Assembly (NCBI GenBank): GCA_963806455.1
Contig: CAWDXZ010000001.1
Location: 434,001-498,000, forward strand
Origin: Bog-756 sp963806455
Lineage (GTDB): Bacteria; Actinomycetota; Acidimicrobiia; Acidimicrobiales; RAAP-2
Length of the DNA stretch: 64,000 bases
Reading direction: 5' to 3'
A program made the position numbers and the translations under genes. The notes beneath the pieces are model-generated. The model searched no databases. It was given only the letters and a program-made list of their open reading frames with translations, and was not told where the DNA came from. The stretch's first letter is position 1, and each line of letters begins with the position of its first letter. Below are positions 1-8,252 of the stretch, piece after piece.

Positions 1-170
1 CCGACGCCCTGGCCCGGGTGCGCAACCGGCTGCGCCTGGTCGACCTGGTGGGCGGGGCGGTACTGGTGGCCTTCGGGCTGCTGCTGCTCACCGGCCACGT
101 CGGGGTGGTTTCGGGATACATCGCCGATTGGCTCCGCGACCTGCACCTCAGCCGGCTCTCCACCAGCTGA
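1..170 (+). CDS. ccdA: CcdA-like cytochrome c biogenesis membrane protein, C-terminal end only
   Basis: Only the last 55 codons are inside the window; the frame is open at base 3 and stops with TGA at 168-170. The visible end has a basic stretch (RVRNRLRLVD), one hydrophobic membrane segment (GAVLVAFGLLLLTG) and a short polar tail, which is how CcdA/DsbD-type transmembrane proteins end. CcdA passes electrons across the membrane to reduce periplasmic thioredoxin-like proteins such as CcmG. Its place directly before ccmA-H fits that role. The identification rests on this short tail and on context, so it is moderate. Confidence 0.6.
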   Translation, partial: DALARVRNRLRLVDLVGGAVLVAFGLLLLTGHVGVVSGYIADWLRDLHLSRLSTS

Positions 171-252
171 GCCGGGTCCGCGCCGACCGCTTCCGACCAC
201 TCGGGCCCGTCTGGCTCCGTCCCCGCCACGCTCGTACCATGGTGGGACGGCC

Positions 253-1041
253 ATGGCCCCCCCCGCCCCTCCCTCTCCAGCGCTGTCCCTGCACGACGCC
301 GTGGCGTTGTCGGGACGGTTCCCCCTCCTCGCCGGCCTCGACCTCGAGGTGACGAGGGGCGAGACCGTGCTGGTCGAGGGGGCGAACGGCGCCGGCAAGA
401 CCAGCCTCCTGCGGGTCTGCGCCGGCCTGGTGCCCCTGGCCTCCGGCCGCGTGGGGGTGCTCGGGCTCGACCCGATCCGCCGGCGCAGCCAGGTGAGACG
501 GCGGGTGGGCCTCCTCTCGCACGCCTCGCATCTCTACGACGACCTCACCGTGCGGGAGAACGTGACGTTCGCCGTGCGCGCCGCGGGTGGCGACCCCGGT
601 CGGGTCGCGGGGGCGTGCGACCGGTTCGGCCTCACCGGCCGCCTGTCGGGCACCACCGCGGCCAAGCTCTCGGCCGGTCAGCGGCGACGGGTGGCGCTCG
701 CCGTCCTCACCGCCCGCTGGCCCGAGGTCTGGCTGCTCGACGAGCCCCATGCCGGCCTCGACGCCTCGGCCCGCGGGATCCTCGACGAGCTGGTCGCCGA
801 GGCCGCCTCCCAGGGGACCACCGTGGTGGTCGCGTCCCACGAGGCGCAATCGGTCGAGCCGCTGGCCACCCGGGTGGTCACCATGGCCGGCGGTCGGGTG
901 ACCGGCGAGCGGGCCTCCTCGGCAGTCCCCGGCCGGCCGGAGGGTGGCCCGGCACCGGCGGCACCTCCGGCACCGGCGGCACCATCCCGCCCGGGGCCCG
1001 ACGTCGTCCCGGTCAACGGGCCGGTGGCCCATGTGGGGTGA
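253..1041 (+). CDS. ccmA: CcmA, ATP-binding subunit of the haem-handling ABC transporter
   Basis: A 262-residue ABC ATPase. Walker A GANGAGKTS lies near residues 43-51, the signature reads LSAGQRRR near residue 139, and Walker B VWLLDEP near 159-165. CcmA works with CcmB and CcmC: its ATP hydrolysis releases holo-CcmE from the CcmCDE complex during System I cytochrome c maturation. The last 40 residues are Ala/Pro-rich and look unstructured. The stop overlaps the start of ccmB by 11 bases, so the two are translationally coupled. The call rests on the ccmABCDEFGH order as much as on the ATPase motifs. Confidence 0.9.
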   Translation: MAPPAPPSPALSLHDAVALSGRFPLLAGLDLEVTRGETVLVEGANGAGKTSLLRVCAGLVPLASGRVGVLGLDPIRRRSQVRRRVGLLSHASHLYDDLTVRENVTFAVRAAGGDPGRVAGACDRFGLTGRLSGTTAAKLSAGQRRRVALAVLTARWPEVWLLDEPHAGLDASARGILDELVAEAASQGTTVVVASHEAQSVEPLATRVVTMAGGRVTGERASSAVPGRPEGGPAPAAPPAPAAPSRPGPDVVPVNGPVAHVG

Positions 1042-1702
1042 CGCCCTTCTGGTGGCCGGCAAGGACCTCCGGATCGAGGCCCGGTCGCGGGTGGCACTGT
1101 CGCAGGTGGCACCGTTCGGCATCGTGGCTCTCGTCATGTTCGCCTTCGCCCTCGGTCCTGATCGCACCCTGATGGCCCGCGGCGCCCCGGGGTTGTTCTG
1201 GGTGGCCGTCCTGTTCTGCACGGTGCTCGCCGTCCAGCGCAGCGTGTCCGTCGAGGCGGGGGACGGGGCGCGCGACGGCCTCCGGCTGTCGGGGATCGAC
1301 CCGGCCGGCCTGTTCCTCGGCAAGGCCCTGGCCGTCGGCAGCGTGCTGGTGGTGCTCGAGATCGTGCTCGGCGCCGGCGTGGTGCTCCTCTACGGGGCCA
1401 AGGTCGTCCACCCCTGGTTGCTGGTGGCCTCGGGCTTGCTCGGGACGGTTGGGCTGGCCGCCACCGGGACGCTGTACGGGGCGCTGTCCGCCGGCCTCCG
1501 GGTGAAGGAGACACTGCTCCCATTCCTCCTGTTGCCCATCGCCGCGCCGGTGCTGCTGGCCGGTACGCGCATCTGGCAGGCGGCCATGGCCGGCGGCATC
1601 GCCGCCGACGGGAGCCAGTGGCTTCGGCTCCTGGTCGTGTTCGACGCCGTCTACGTGGCGATCGGGGTCGTCGTCTACGGTCCCGTCCAGGAGTCGGCAT
1701 GA
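1031..1702 (+). CDS. ccmB: CcmB, haem exporter permease subunit
   Basis: A protein of 223 residues that is almost entirely hydrophobic, with about six predicted membrane helices and few charged loops, as in the CcmB family (about 220 residues). I chose the ATG at 1031 (MWGDALLVAGKDL). The longer upstream reading would add a basic, low-complexity stretch that is only the shadow of the ccmA tail. It pairs with CcmA as the membrane half of the ABC complex. The stop overlaps the ccmC start (ATGA, 1699-1702). Confidence 0.88.
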   Translation: MWGDALLVAGKDLRIEARSRVALSQVAPFGIVALVMFAFALGPDRTLMARGAPGLFWVAVLFCTVLAVQRSVSVEAGDGARDGLRLSGIDPAGLFLGKALAVGSVLVVLEIVLGAGVVLLYGAKVVHPWLLVASGLLGTVGLAATGTLYGALSAGLRVKETLLPFLLLPIAAPVLLAGTRIWQAAMAGGIAADGSQWLRLLVVFDAVYVAIGVVVYGPVQESA

Positions 1703-2487
1703 GGATCGGGCGAGGAGCCGGCCGGGACGCGGCCCCGCCCCTGTGGTCCACCCGGGTGACGTGGACGGAGCGCATCATCGGGATCGGCGCGGTGGTGGCC
1801 ACCGCCGGCACGGTCTGGCTCGGCCTGTGGGTGACCCCCCCCGACCAGACCCAGGGTGACCTGGTGCGGCTGGTCTACCTCCACCCCGGGGTGGCCTGGG
1901 TGGCGTTGTACCTGGCCTTCGGATTGGCCGCCGCCGCCAGCCTCCTGTACCTCTGGCCCCGCACCCGGTCGCTCTTCTGGGACCGCCTGGCCGCCGCCGC
2001 CGTGGAGGTGGGCGTGGTCTTCAACGTGTGCACGCTCATCTCCGGGTCCATCTGGGGCAAGCCCACCTGGGGGGTCTGGTGGGCGTGGGACGCCCGTTTG
2101 ACGAGCACCGCCGTGCTGGCCGTGCTGTTCCTCGGGTACCTGGCCCTCCGCCGGGTGCCGGCCGAGCCGGAGGTCCGCGCCAAGCGCAGCGCCTTCGTGG
2201 CCCTGTTCGCCGCGGTTGACGTGCCCATCGTCCACTTCTCCGTCCTCTGGTGGAAGACGCTCCACCAGGGGGCGACGGTGCTCAATCCCGACCTCTCCCC
2301 GACGATCCACGGATCGATGGCCTGGACCCTGCTGCTCGGTTTCGTCGCCCTCACCCTGGTCTTCGTCTGGATGCTCCTCGTCCGCTACCGCATCGGCGTG
2401 CTGGAGGACCGGCTGGGCCGTGGGGAGCTCGACGTGGCCCTGGCCGAGCGGCGGGCCGAGGGCGCGCTGGTGGAGGAGGCGGCCTGA
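1699..2487 (+). CDS. ccmC: CcmC, haem-handling WWD-domain membrane protein
   Basis: 262 residues and about six membrane helices. The tryptophan-rich WWD motif (GVWWAWDARLTS) sits near residue 127. In the family this periplasmic loop, with flanking histidines, presents haem to CcmE. Conserved-looking histidines here include the one in LVYLHPG and the one in VPIVHFSVLWWKTLHQG. The start ATG overlaps the ccmB stop by 4 bases; earlier in-frame starts lie inside ccmB. The last 30 residues are a charged cytoplasmic tail. Confidence 0.92.
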   Translation: MRIGRGAGRDAAPPLWSTRVTWTERIIGIGAVVATAGTVWLGLWVTPPDQTQGDLVRLVYLHPGVAWVALYLAFGLAAAASLLYLWPRTRSLFWDRLAAAAVEVGVVFNVCTLISGSIWGKPTWGVWWAWDARLTSTAVLAVLFLGYLALRRVPAEPEVRAKRSAFVALFAAVDVPIVHFSVLWWKTLHQGATVLNPDLSPTIHGSMAWTLLLGFVALTLVFVWMLLVRYRIGVLEDRLGRGELDVALAERRAEGALVEEAA

Positions 2488-2657
2488 TGCGTTACGTGGT
2501 GGCCGGCTACGTGGCGGTGCTCGGCATCCTGTTCCTCTACGCCGTCCAGCTGGTATGGCGCCGACGCCGGCTCACCCGGTTGGCCATGCGCGTCGGGTCG
2601 CTCCCGCCGGAGCCCCCTCACACCGCCGGGGCCCCCGGCCCGGCCGAGGACCGATGA
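2487..2657 (+). CDS. ccmD: CcmD-like small membrane protein
   Basis: A 56-residue protein with one N-terminal membrane helix (YVAVLGILFLYAVQLVW) followed by a basic patch (RRRRLTR) and a Pro-rich tail. This is the typical layout of CcmD, which helps assemble the CcmABC-CcmE complex. CcmD sequences are poorly conserved, so the call depends on size, topology and position between ccmC and ccmE. Start and stop overlap both neighbours (TGATG at 2485-2489 and ATGA at 2654-2657). Confidence 0.75.
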   Translation: MRYVVAGYVAVLGILFLYAVQLVWRRRRLTRLAMRVGSLPPEPPHTAGAPGPAEDR

Positions 2658-3172
2658 CGACCGCCCCACCGCTGCCCCCGTCCTCGAAGAGCGGCGACCG
2701 GCCCGCCGTGGAGCCGGGAGGGCCGTCGACGCCCACCGGGCCGGCTCTCCGGAGCTCAGGTCACCGCGTCCGCTACGCCGTGGTGGGCCTGGTGCTGGTG
2801 GCGTCGCTCGCCGTGCTGCTGGCCAAGGGGCTCGGGACGGCCCTCAACTTCTACCTCCCGGCCGACCAGGCGGTGAAGCAGGAGGCCAGCCTCGGGAGCC
2901 GGACGTTCAACCTCGAGGGTGTGGTGGAGCAGGGTTCGATCCGGTCCACCCCGACGGGAGTGGACTTCGTCGTCACGTCGGGTCACACCGCCGTCCGGGT
3001 GGACAACACGGGCAGCCCCCCCGAGCTCTTCCAGCCCGACATCCCCGTCATCGCCGTCGGCCACTTCAGTGGGTCCACCTTCGTGTCCAATCAGATCCTG
3101 GTGAAGCACTCGTCGGACTACATCGCCGCCCATCCGGGCCGGGTCACGGCGCCGAACGGCACCAAGCGATGA
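2654..3172 (+). CDS. ccmE: CcmE, periplasmic haem chaperone
   Basis: 172 residues. After about 40 polar residues comes one membrane anchor (YAVVGLVLVASLAVLLAKGL) and then a beta-rich OB-fold domain. The haem-binding HxxxY motif is present as KHSSDY, with His near residue 152 and Tyr near 156. The classic histidine form is therefore used, not the CxxxY variant known from some archaea and Gram-positives. CcmE binds haem covalently through this His and hands it to CcmF/H. The N-terminal extension before the anchor is longer than in Proteobacteria. Confidence 0.9.
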   Translation: MTTAPPLPPSSKSGDRPAVEPGGPSTPTGPALRSSGHRVRYAVVGLVLVASLAVLLAKGLGTALNFYLPADQAVKQEASLGSRTFNLEGVVEQGSIRSTPTGVDFVVTSGHTAVRVDNTGSPPELFQPDIPVIAVGHFSGSTFVSNQILVKHSSDYIAAHPGRVTAPNGTKR

Positions 3173-3212
3173 GCTTCCCGACGTCCCGCGGCCGCACGGC
3201 CGGTCCCCTCAG

Positions 3213-5309
3213 GTGAACGGGGCCTTCGGCCACACCGGCGTCCTCCTCGGCTTGGTGGCCGCGCTGGTGGGCATCGCCGTGATCGGCGTGGGCCTGGCCC
3301 GAGGCCGGACGACGGCAGCCTGGCGCGGCCAGGTCTACGCCCCACTCATCCTCCTCGGTGGGCTGATCGCGGTGGCGGCCATGGAGCGCGCCCTGATCAC
3401 CCATGACTTCTCGCTCACCTTCGTGGCCGACAACAACAGCACCTACACCCCGCTGCTCTACACCATCACCGGCCTGTGGTCGGCGCTGGCCGGGTCCATC
3501 CTGCTGTGGGCGGTGATCCTCGCCGGCTATGCCACCGCCATGGTGTGGCGGTTCCGTCGCCGTGCCGGCGAGCCCCTGGTGGCCTGGGCCACTCTGGTGG
3601 TCTACGTGGTGGCTGCCTTCTTCTTCGGCCTGATGCTCGGGCCGGCCGACCCGTTCCGCCATGTGTCCGGGGCCGTCCCCACCAGCGGGCTCGGGCCCAA
3701 CGTGCTCCTGCAGGACAACCCGCTCAACGCCTTCCACCCACCCCTGCTCTACCTCGGCATGGTCGGGTTCACGCTGCCGTTCGCCTTCGCCATCGCCTCG
3801 CTGGTCACGGGTCGTCTGGACGAGGACTGGCAGAGCGAGACGCGGCGCTGGACCCTGTTCGCCTGGGCCTTCCTGACGGCCGGCATCCTGCTCGGCGCCT
3901 GGTGGTCGTACCAGGTCCTCGGGTGGGGTGGGTTCTGGGCCTGGGACCCGGTGGAGAATGCCGCCCTGCTGCCCTGGCTGGTCGGCACGGCCTACCTCCA
4001 CTCGGTGATGGTCCAGCAGCGCCGCGGGCTGCTCCGGATCTGGAACCTCTCGTTGGTGATCGCCACGTTCAGCCTGACCATCCTCGGGACCTTCTTCACC
4101 CGTTCGGGTGTGTTCCAGTCCGTCCATTCCTTCTCCGCCTCGTCCATCGGTCCGCTCCTCCTCGGGTTCTTCGGTCTCGTCGTGGTGAGCGGGGTCGGCC
4201 TGATCGCCTGGCGCGGCGACCAGCTCCGTTCGAGCGGGGGCATCGACTCGCCGCTCAGCCGTGAGGGTGCCTTCCTGGCCAACAACCTGCTGTTCGTGGG
4301 CTTCGCCTTCGTCGTCCTCCTCGGTACGGTGTTCCCGCTCTTCTACGAGGCCCTCCACGGCAATGACCAGGTGGCGGTGGGCGCGCCCTACTTCAACCGG
4401 ATGTTCATCCCCGTCGGAGTGGGGCTGCTCTTCCTGATGGCGGTGGCCCCCGCCCTGCCGTGGCGGAAGAGCACGTTCGAGACCATGCGGGGCCGACTGG
4501 CGGTCCCCGCTGCGGTCGGGGTGGTCGTGGTGGTGGCCTGTGTGCTGGCCGGCGTCCGCGGCGTGGAGCCGCTCCTCGCCTTCGGGCTGGGTGGCTTCGC
4601 CGCCGCCACGGCCGTTCGGGCCCTCGTGCTGTCGGTGCGCGGGGCGTGGCGGGGGGCGCGGACAGCCGGTGCCACCGCCGCCCGGGCCCTGCTGTCGGGC
4701 TGGCGGGGCCTGGTGGGCCGGGCCAACGGCGGGATGGTGGTGCACATCGGCGTGGTGCTCGTCGCCGTGGGGCTCTCCGCCGCGGCCGGGTTCCGCCACG
4801 ACGGGCTGGTGCTGCTGCACCGCGGCCAATCGGCCACCGTGGCCGGCCACCGGGTGGAGTTCGTCGGCACCCAGACGGTGTCGACACCGTCGCATTCGGA
4901 GCTCCGGGCCGTCCTCCGGGTGGACGGCGGGGGACAGTTCACCCCGGCCATCAGCCAGTTCGGCACCGGCACCCAGACGGTGGGCACGCCGGCCATCGAC
5001 TCGGGCTGGCGGGACGACGTCTACCTGACCATCGCCGACATCCCCGGCAAAGGGTCGGCATGGCAGTTCCGGGTGGTGGTGCAGCCCCTGGTGGCCTGGC
5101 TGTGGACCGGGGGCGCCCTCATCGTCATCGGGTCGGTGCTGTCGGCCATACCCGGCCGGAGGCGCCGCCCGACCGACCCGGTATCGGCCCCGGTGGTCGA
5201 CGCCGCCCGTGCCCCCCTCCTCCCCGGTGACGACGCCGGCGGTCCGGAGGGTGACCGGTCCGCATCCGAGGGCGAGCCGCTCCCCGTCGGGGTCGGTGAG
5301 CGCCCATGA
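3213..5309 (+). CDS. ccmF: CcmF, cytochrome c haem lyase subunit
   Basis: A 698-residue polytopic membrane protein. The WWD-type haem motif WGGFWAWDPVENAALLPW lies near residues 238-255, and many hydrophobic helices follow. A soluble beta-rich stretch near residues 540-620 precedes the last helix. CcmF and CcmH ligate haem to the CxxCH motif of apocytochrome c. I used the GTG at 3213 because no in-frame ATG lies upstream; the 40-base gap to ccmE is the only sizeable gap in the operon. The stop overlaps the start of ccmG (ATGA, 5306-5309). Confidence 0.92.
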   Translation: MNGAFGHTGVLLGLVAALVGIAVIGVGLARGRTTAAWRGQVYAPLILLGGLIAVAAMERALITHDFSLTFVADNNSTYTPLLYTITGLWSALAGSILLWAVILAGYATAMVWRFRRRAGEPLVAWATLVVYVVAAFFFGLMLGPADPFRHVSGAVPTSGLGPNVLLQDNPLNAFHPPLLYLGMVGFTLPFAFAIASLVTGRLDEDWQSETRRWTLFAWAFLTAGILLGAWWSYQVLGWGGFWAWDPVENAALLPWLVGTAYLHSVMVQQRRGLLRIWNLSLVIATFSLTILGTFFTRSGVFQSVHSFSASSIGPLLLGFFGLVVVSGVGLIAWRGDQLRSSGGIDSPLSREGAFLANNLLFVGFAFVVLLGTVFPLFYEALHGNDQVAVGAPYFNRMFIPVGVGLLFLMAVAPALPWRKSTFETMRGRLAVPAAVGVVVVVACVLAGVRGVEPLLAFGLGGFAAATAVRALVLSVRGAWRGARTAGATAARALLSGWRGLVGRANGGMVVHIGVVLVAVGLSAAAGFRHDGLVLLHRGQSATVAGHRVEFVGTQTVSTPSHSELRAVLRVDGGGQFTPAISQFGTGTQTVGTPAIDSGWRDDVYLTIADIPGKGSAWQFRVVVQPLVAWLWTGGALIVIGSVLSAIPGRRRRPTDPVSAPVVDAARAPLLPGDDAGGPEGDRSASEGEPLPVGVGERP

Positions 5310-5899
5310 GCACGCCAGCCGGCGATCCGAACACCGACCCGACCCGGCACACCGCCCCGACCCGGCACACCGCCCGCTGGGTGGCCCTCGGGGTCCTGGT
5401 GGTCGTGGCCGGCCTCGTCGCCGTGCTGGCCTCCCGGCCCCCGGCCACCGCCACCGAGGTCTACAGCCCGCTGGTCGGCCGGGCGGTGCCGGCGGTGGCG
5501 GGGACGACGGTCGACGGGTCCCACTACGCCTTGGCCGCCCCACCCGGGCGCTACACGGTGATCAACTTCTTCGCCAGCTGGTGCGCCCCCTGCCAGCAGG
5601 AAGGCCCCGAGCTGGTCAAGTTCCAGTACGAGCACCAGCACTCCGGTGACGCGTCGATGGTGAGCGTCGTCTTCGACGACAGTGTCAGCCGGGCCCGCGC
5701 CTATCAGGCGACACTGGGTGCCTCGTGGCCCACGCTCTCGGACGCCGGGGGCAACCTGGCGGTGGCCTTCGGTGTGCGGGCGCCCCCCTCCACCTTCGTG
5801 GTCGCCCCCGACGGCCGGGTCGTCGCCTACCTCGTGGCGCCGGTCACCGCCGCCGACCTCGACCAGGTCATCGACCGGGCGGCGGCGTCCGGGGCGTGA
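5306..5899 (+). CDS. ccmG: CcmG/ResA-type thioredoxin-like protein
   Basis: 197 residues: a short Thr/His-rich N-terminus, one membrane anchor (VALGVLVVVAGLVAVLAS) and an extracytoplasmic thioredoxin fold with active site WCAPC near residues 92-96. A cis-Pro loop (RAPPSTFVV) follows near residue 160. CcmG keeps the CxxCH cysteines of apocytochrome c reduced and receives electrons from CcdA, encoded at the left edge. It overlaps ccmF by 4 bases and ends 2 bases before ccmH. TlpA/ResA-like would be an equally valid name; the position favours CcmG. Confidence 0.88.
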   Translation: MSTPAGDPNTDPTRHTAPTRHTARWVALGVLVVVAGLVAVLASRPPATATEVYSPLVGRAVPAVAGTTVDGSHYALAAPPGRYTVINFFASWCAPCQQEGPELVKFQYEHQHSGDASMVSVVFDDSVSRARAYQATLGASWPTLSDAGGNLAVAFGVRAPPSTFVVAPDGRVVAYLVAPVTAADLDQVIDRAAASGA

Positions 5900-5901
5900 G
5901 C

Positions 5902-7200
5902 ATGAGGAAGTTCCCTCTCTGGACGTTGCTGGGCGTAGTGCTGGTGGTGGCCCTCGTCATCGGCAGCGGCATCCTTTCGTCGGGGCCGCCGACCCAGGCC
6001 CAGCGGGCCCATGCCATCGAGTCGGTGCTCCGCTGCCCGAGCTGCGAGGACCTGTCGGTGGCCGACTCCACCGCCCAGACGGCGGTCGCGGTGCGGGCCA
6101 CCGTCAACCAGCTCCTGTCGCAGGGCCGGACCGACCAGCAGATCGAGGCCTACCTCGAGGCGCGCTACGGCTCCTCCATCGTGCTCGACCCACCGGCCCG
6201 GGGTTGGCCGCTGCTGGTCTGGCTCCTGCCGCTGGCCGGTGGCCTGGTGGCCGTGACCGCGCTCGGCCTCCTCTACTACCGGCGGCGTCCGGGGGCATTG
6301 GTCGCCACCGACCCGACCGACCCGGAGCATTCCCTCGGCCGTCACCAGCTCGAGGAGCGACGGCACTTCCTCGTCCGCTCTCTGGCCGACGCCGACGCCG
6401 AGTACCTGGCCGGCGACCTCTCCGACAGCGACTACCTGTCGCTGCGCCAGCGGGACCTGGTCCGCCTGTCGGCGGTCGAGACCCAGCTGGTCGGTGCGAC
6501 CCCCCCCGCCCCCGCCGGCCTCGCCGGTGCGTCGGCACCGAGCGCCGACGCACCGACCGCCGACGCACCGACCGCCGACGCACCGACCGCCGACGCACCG
6601 ACCGCCGACGCACCGACCGCCGACGCACCGACCCCCACACTGGGCCGGCGCCACCGGTGGCTGCTCCGCGGCGCCGTCGTCTCGTTCGCCGCCGCCCTCG
6701 TCGTGGCCGTCTCGCTCTTCGCCTCCAACCGGCTGCCCGGCCAGACCGAGACGGGCAGCGTGAGCATGACCCAGTCACAGCAGATCCAGCAGACCCTGGA
6801 CCAGGCGGCCAGCCTCGAGAACCAAGGGCAGTACGGCCCGGCCGCCCGGCTCTACCAGTCGGTCCTCACCGGTCACCCCGCCAACGAGGTGGCCCTGGCC
6901 CAGCTCGGGTGGCTCGAGTACCAGACCGGCCGCTCGGGCGGCAGCGCCTCGCTGATGGACGACGGGGAGGCCAAGCTGGATCGGGCCGCCCGGCTCGATC
7001 CGGGCGACTACGCCGCCAGCCTGTACCTCGGCACGGTCCTCTTGCAGCGGGACGGGAACGCGGCCGGGGCGGTCGGGCAGTACCAGCGCTTCCTCGGCGA
7101 TGACCCACCCGCGGCCGTGGTGCAGCAGGCCGCCCCCGAATTGCGCCAGGCCTTCCAGCAGGCCGGCGTGCCCCTGCCCGCCCCGCTGGCCGGTAGCTGA
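5902..7200 (+). CDS. ccmH: CcmH-CcmI fusion protein with a repeat linker
   Basis: 432 residues. Residues 1-25 form a signal or anchor helix. The CcmH motif LRCPSC (near 43-48) precedes a membrane helix near residue 105, as in short CcmH proteins. Next come a CcmI-like cytoplasmic helical stretch, a low-complexity linker of six ADAPT repeats (near 215-244), a further membrane helix and a C-terminal TPR-like domain (QYGPAARLYQSVLTGHPAN and following). CcmH reduces apocytochrome and acts with CcmF; CcmI TPRs hold the apocytochrome tail. I chose ATG 5902 because the upstream extension only repeats the ccmG shadow frame. Confidence 0.88.
   Translation: MRKFPLWTLLGVVLVVALVIGSGILSSGPPTQAQRAHAIESVLRCPSCEDLSVADSTAQTAVAVRATVNQLLSQGRTDQQIEAYLEARYGSSIVLDPPARGWPLLVWLLPLAGGLVAVTALGLLYYRRRPGALVATDPTDPEHSLGRHQLEERRHFLVRSLADADAEYLAGDLSDSDYLSLRQRDLVRLSAVETQLVGATPPAPAGLAGASAPSADAPTADAPTADAPTADAPTADAPTADAPTPTLGRRHRWLLRGAVVSFAAALVVAVSLFASNRLPGQTETGSVSMTQSQQIQQTLDQAASLENQGQYGPAARLYQSVLTGHPANEVALAQLGWLEYQTGRSGGSASLMDDGEAKLDRAARLDPGDYAASLYLGTVLLQRDGNAAGAVGQYQRFLGDDPPAAVVQQAAPELRQAFQQAGVPLPAPLAGS
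6544..6633 (+). repeat. Six perfect 15-bp tandem repeats inside ccmH
   Basis: Six consecutive identical copies of GCCGACGCACCGACC, encoding ADAPT six times. They sit in the linker between the CcmH and CcmI parts. Identical copies indicate recent expansion by slippage, and copy number may differ between strains. Confidence 0.97.
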
Positions 7201-7221
7201 CACCACCCACGCCGCCGTCTT

Positions 7222-7250
7222 CTGAGGCCGCCGGCGCCGGCCGGCCTCAG
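7222..7250. terminator. Bidirectional hairpin between ccmH and the convergent oxidoreductase
   Basis: CTGAGGCCG (7222-7230) and CGGCCTCAG (7242-7250) form a perfect 9-bp stem around a GC-rich, itself palindromic loop. It lies 21 bases after the ccmH stop and overlaps the stop codon of the minus-strand gene. There is no T-tract, as is common in high-GC actinobacteria. Confidence 0.6.
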
Positions 7251-8218
7251 GGGACCACGACCGCCTTCCCCGCGACGGTGCGGTCGATGAGCCCCGACAT
7301 GACCTCGGCCGCCCGGTCGAGGGGGTACGAGGCGGGGTGGGTCGGGTGCAGTCGACCCTGGTCCACCAGTCGCATCAGCTCGTCGATGAGCTGGCGGTTG
7401 CCCAAGGGATCCTTGAACGTCCACCCGCCCCAGTCCACCCCGACCACGGTGCGATTGTTGAGCAGGACCTGGTTGAGCGGCACCGAGGCGATGGTGCCGG
7501 TGGCGAAGCCGATCACACAGAAGCGGCCGAGGTGGCGAAGGGCGCGGAGGGCGGCCTCGCTGTGGGGACCGCCCACCGGATCCACGACCACGTCCACGCC
7601 GCCACCGGTGAGCTCCCGGGCCCGGGCCTTCAGGTCCTCGTCCTCGTAGGCGATGGTCGCCTCGGCGCCCATGGCCGTGGCGGATGCCAGTTTGTCGGCG
7701 TCGGAGGCCGCGGCGATGACCCGTCCGCCCAGGGCGGTGGCGATGTCGACGGCGGCCAGCCCCACCCCACCACCGGCCCCGAGCACGAGCACCCACTCGC
7801 CGGCGGTCAGGGACGTGCGCCGGGTCAGCGAGAAGAGCATGGTGCAGTAGCTCTGGATGAGCGCGGCGGCCTGGGCGAAGTCGATGGAGGCCGGCATGGG
7901 GACGAGTGAGAGGGCGGGCACGACGACCTGGTCGGCGAAGCCCCCGATGCCGGTGAACGCGATCACGCGCTCGCCGACGGCGATCCCGCTCACGCCCGGT
8001 CCGACCGCGGCCACCACGCCGGCCACTTCGCTGCCCGGGACGAACGGCGTGGGGGGCTTGATCTGGTACTGCCCCTGGCACATGAGCCCGTCCACGAAGT
8101 TCACCCCGGCGGCCTTCACGTCCACCACCACCTGCCCCTCACCGGGCACCGCCGGGGTCCGGTCCTCGAGCACGAGCGTCTCGAGCGGGCCGAGCTCGGG
8201 ACAGACGAGGGCGCGCAC
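7247..8218 (-). CDS. Quinone oxidoreductase-like NAD(P)H-dependent MDR protein
   Basis: 323 residues of the medium-chain dehydrogenase/reductase superfamily, quinone-reductase branch. There is a GroES-like N-terminal half (FVPGSEVAGVVAAVGPGV), a Rossmann motif GAGGGVGLAAVD near residue 145, and no structural zinc cysteine cluster. Family members reduce quinones or enoyl substrates with NADPH. The GTG at 8218 gives the family N-terminus (RALVCPELGPLETL). A much longer frame upstream exists only because the neighbouring cysteine desulfurase is frameshifted into this frame. The substrate is unknown. Confidence 0.85.
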   Translation of the reverse strand: MRALVCPELGPLETLVLEDRTPAVPGEGQVVVDVKAAGVNFVDGLMCQGQYQIKPPTPFVPGSEVAGVVAAVGPGVSGIAVGERVIAFTGIGGFADQVVVPALSLVPMPASIDFAQAAALIQSYCTMLFSLTRRTSLTAGEWVLVLGAGGGVGLAAVDIATALGGRVIAAASDADKLASATAMGAEATIAYEDEDLKARARELTGGGVDVVVDPVGGPHSEAALRALRHLGRFCVIGFATGTIASVPLNQVLLNNRTVVGVDWGGWTFKDPLGNRQLIDELMRLVDQGRLHPTHPASYPLDRAAEVMSGLIDRTVAGKAVVVP

Positions 8219-8252
8219 CGGGGAGAACCTATCGCCACCGGGCGGCAGAGGC

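Noticed and set aside
3144..5543. A 799-codon minus-strand frame opposite ccmF
   Set aside because: Composition-driven antisense frame with no domains; ccmF on the plus strand is fully conserved.
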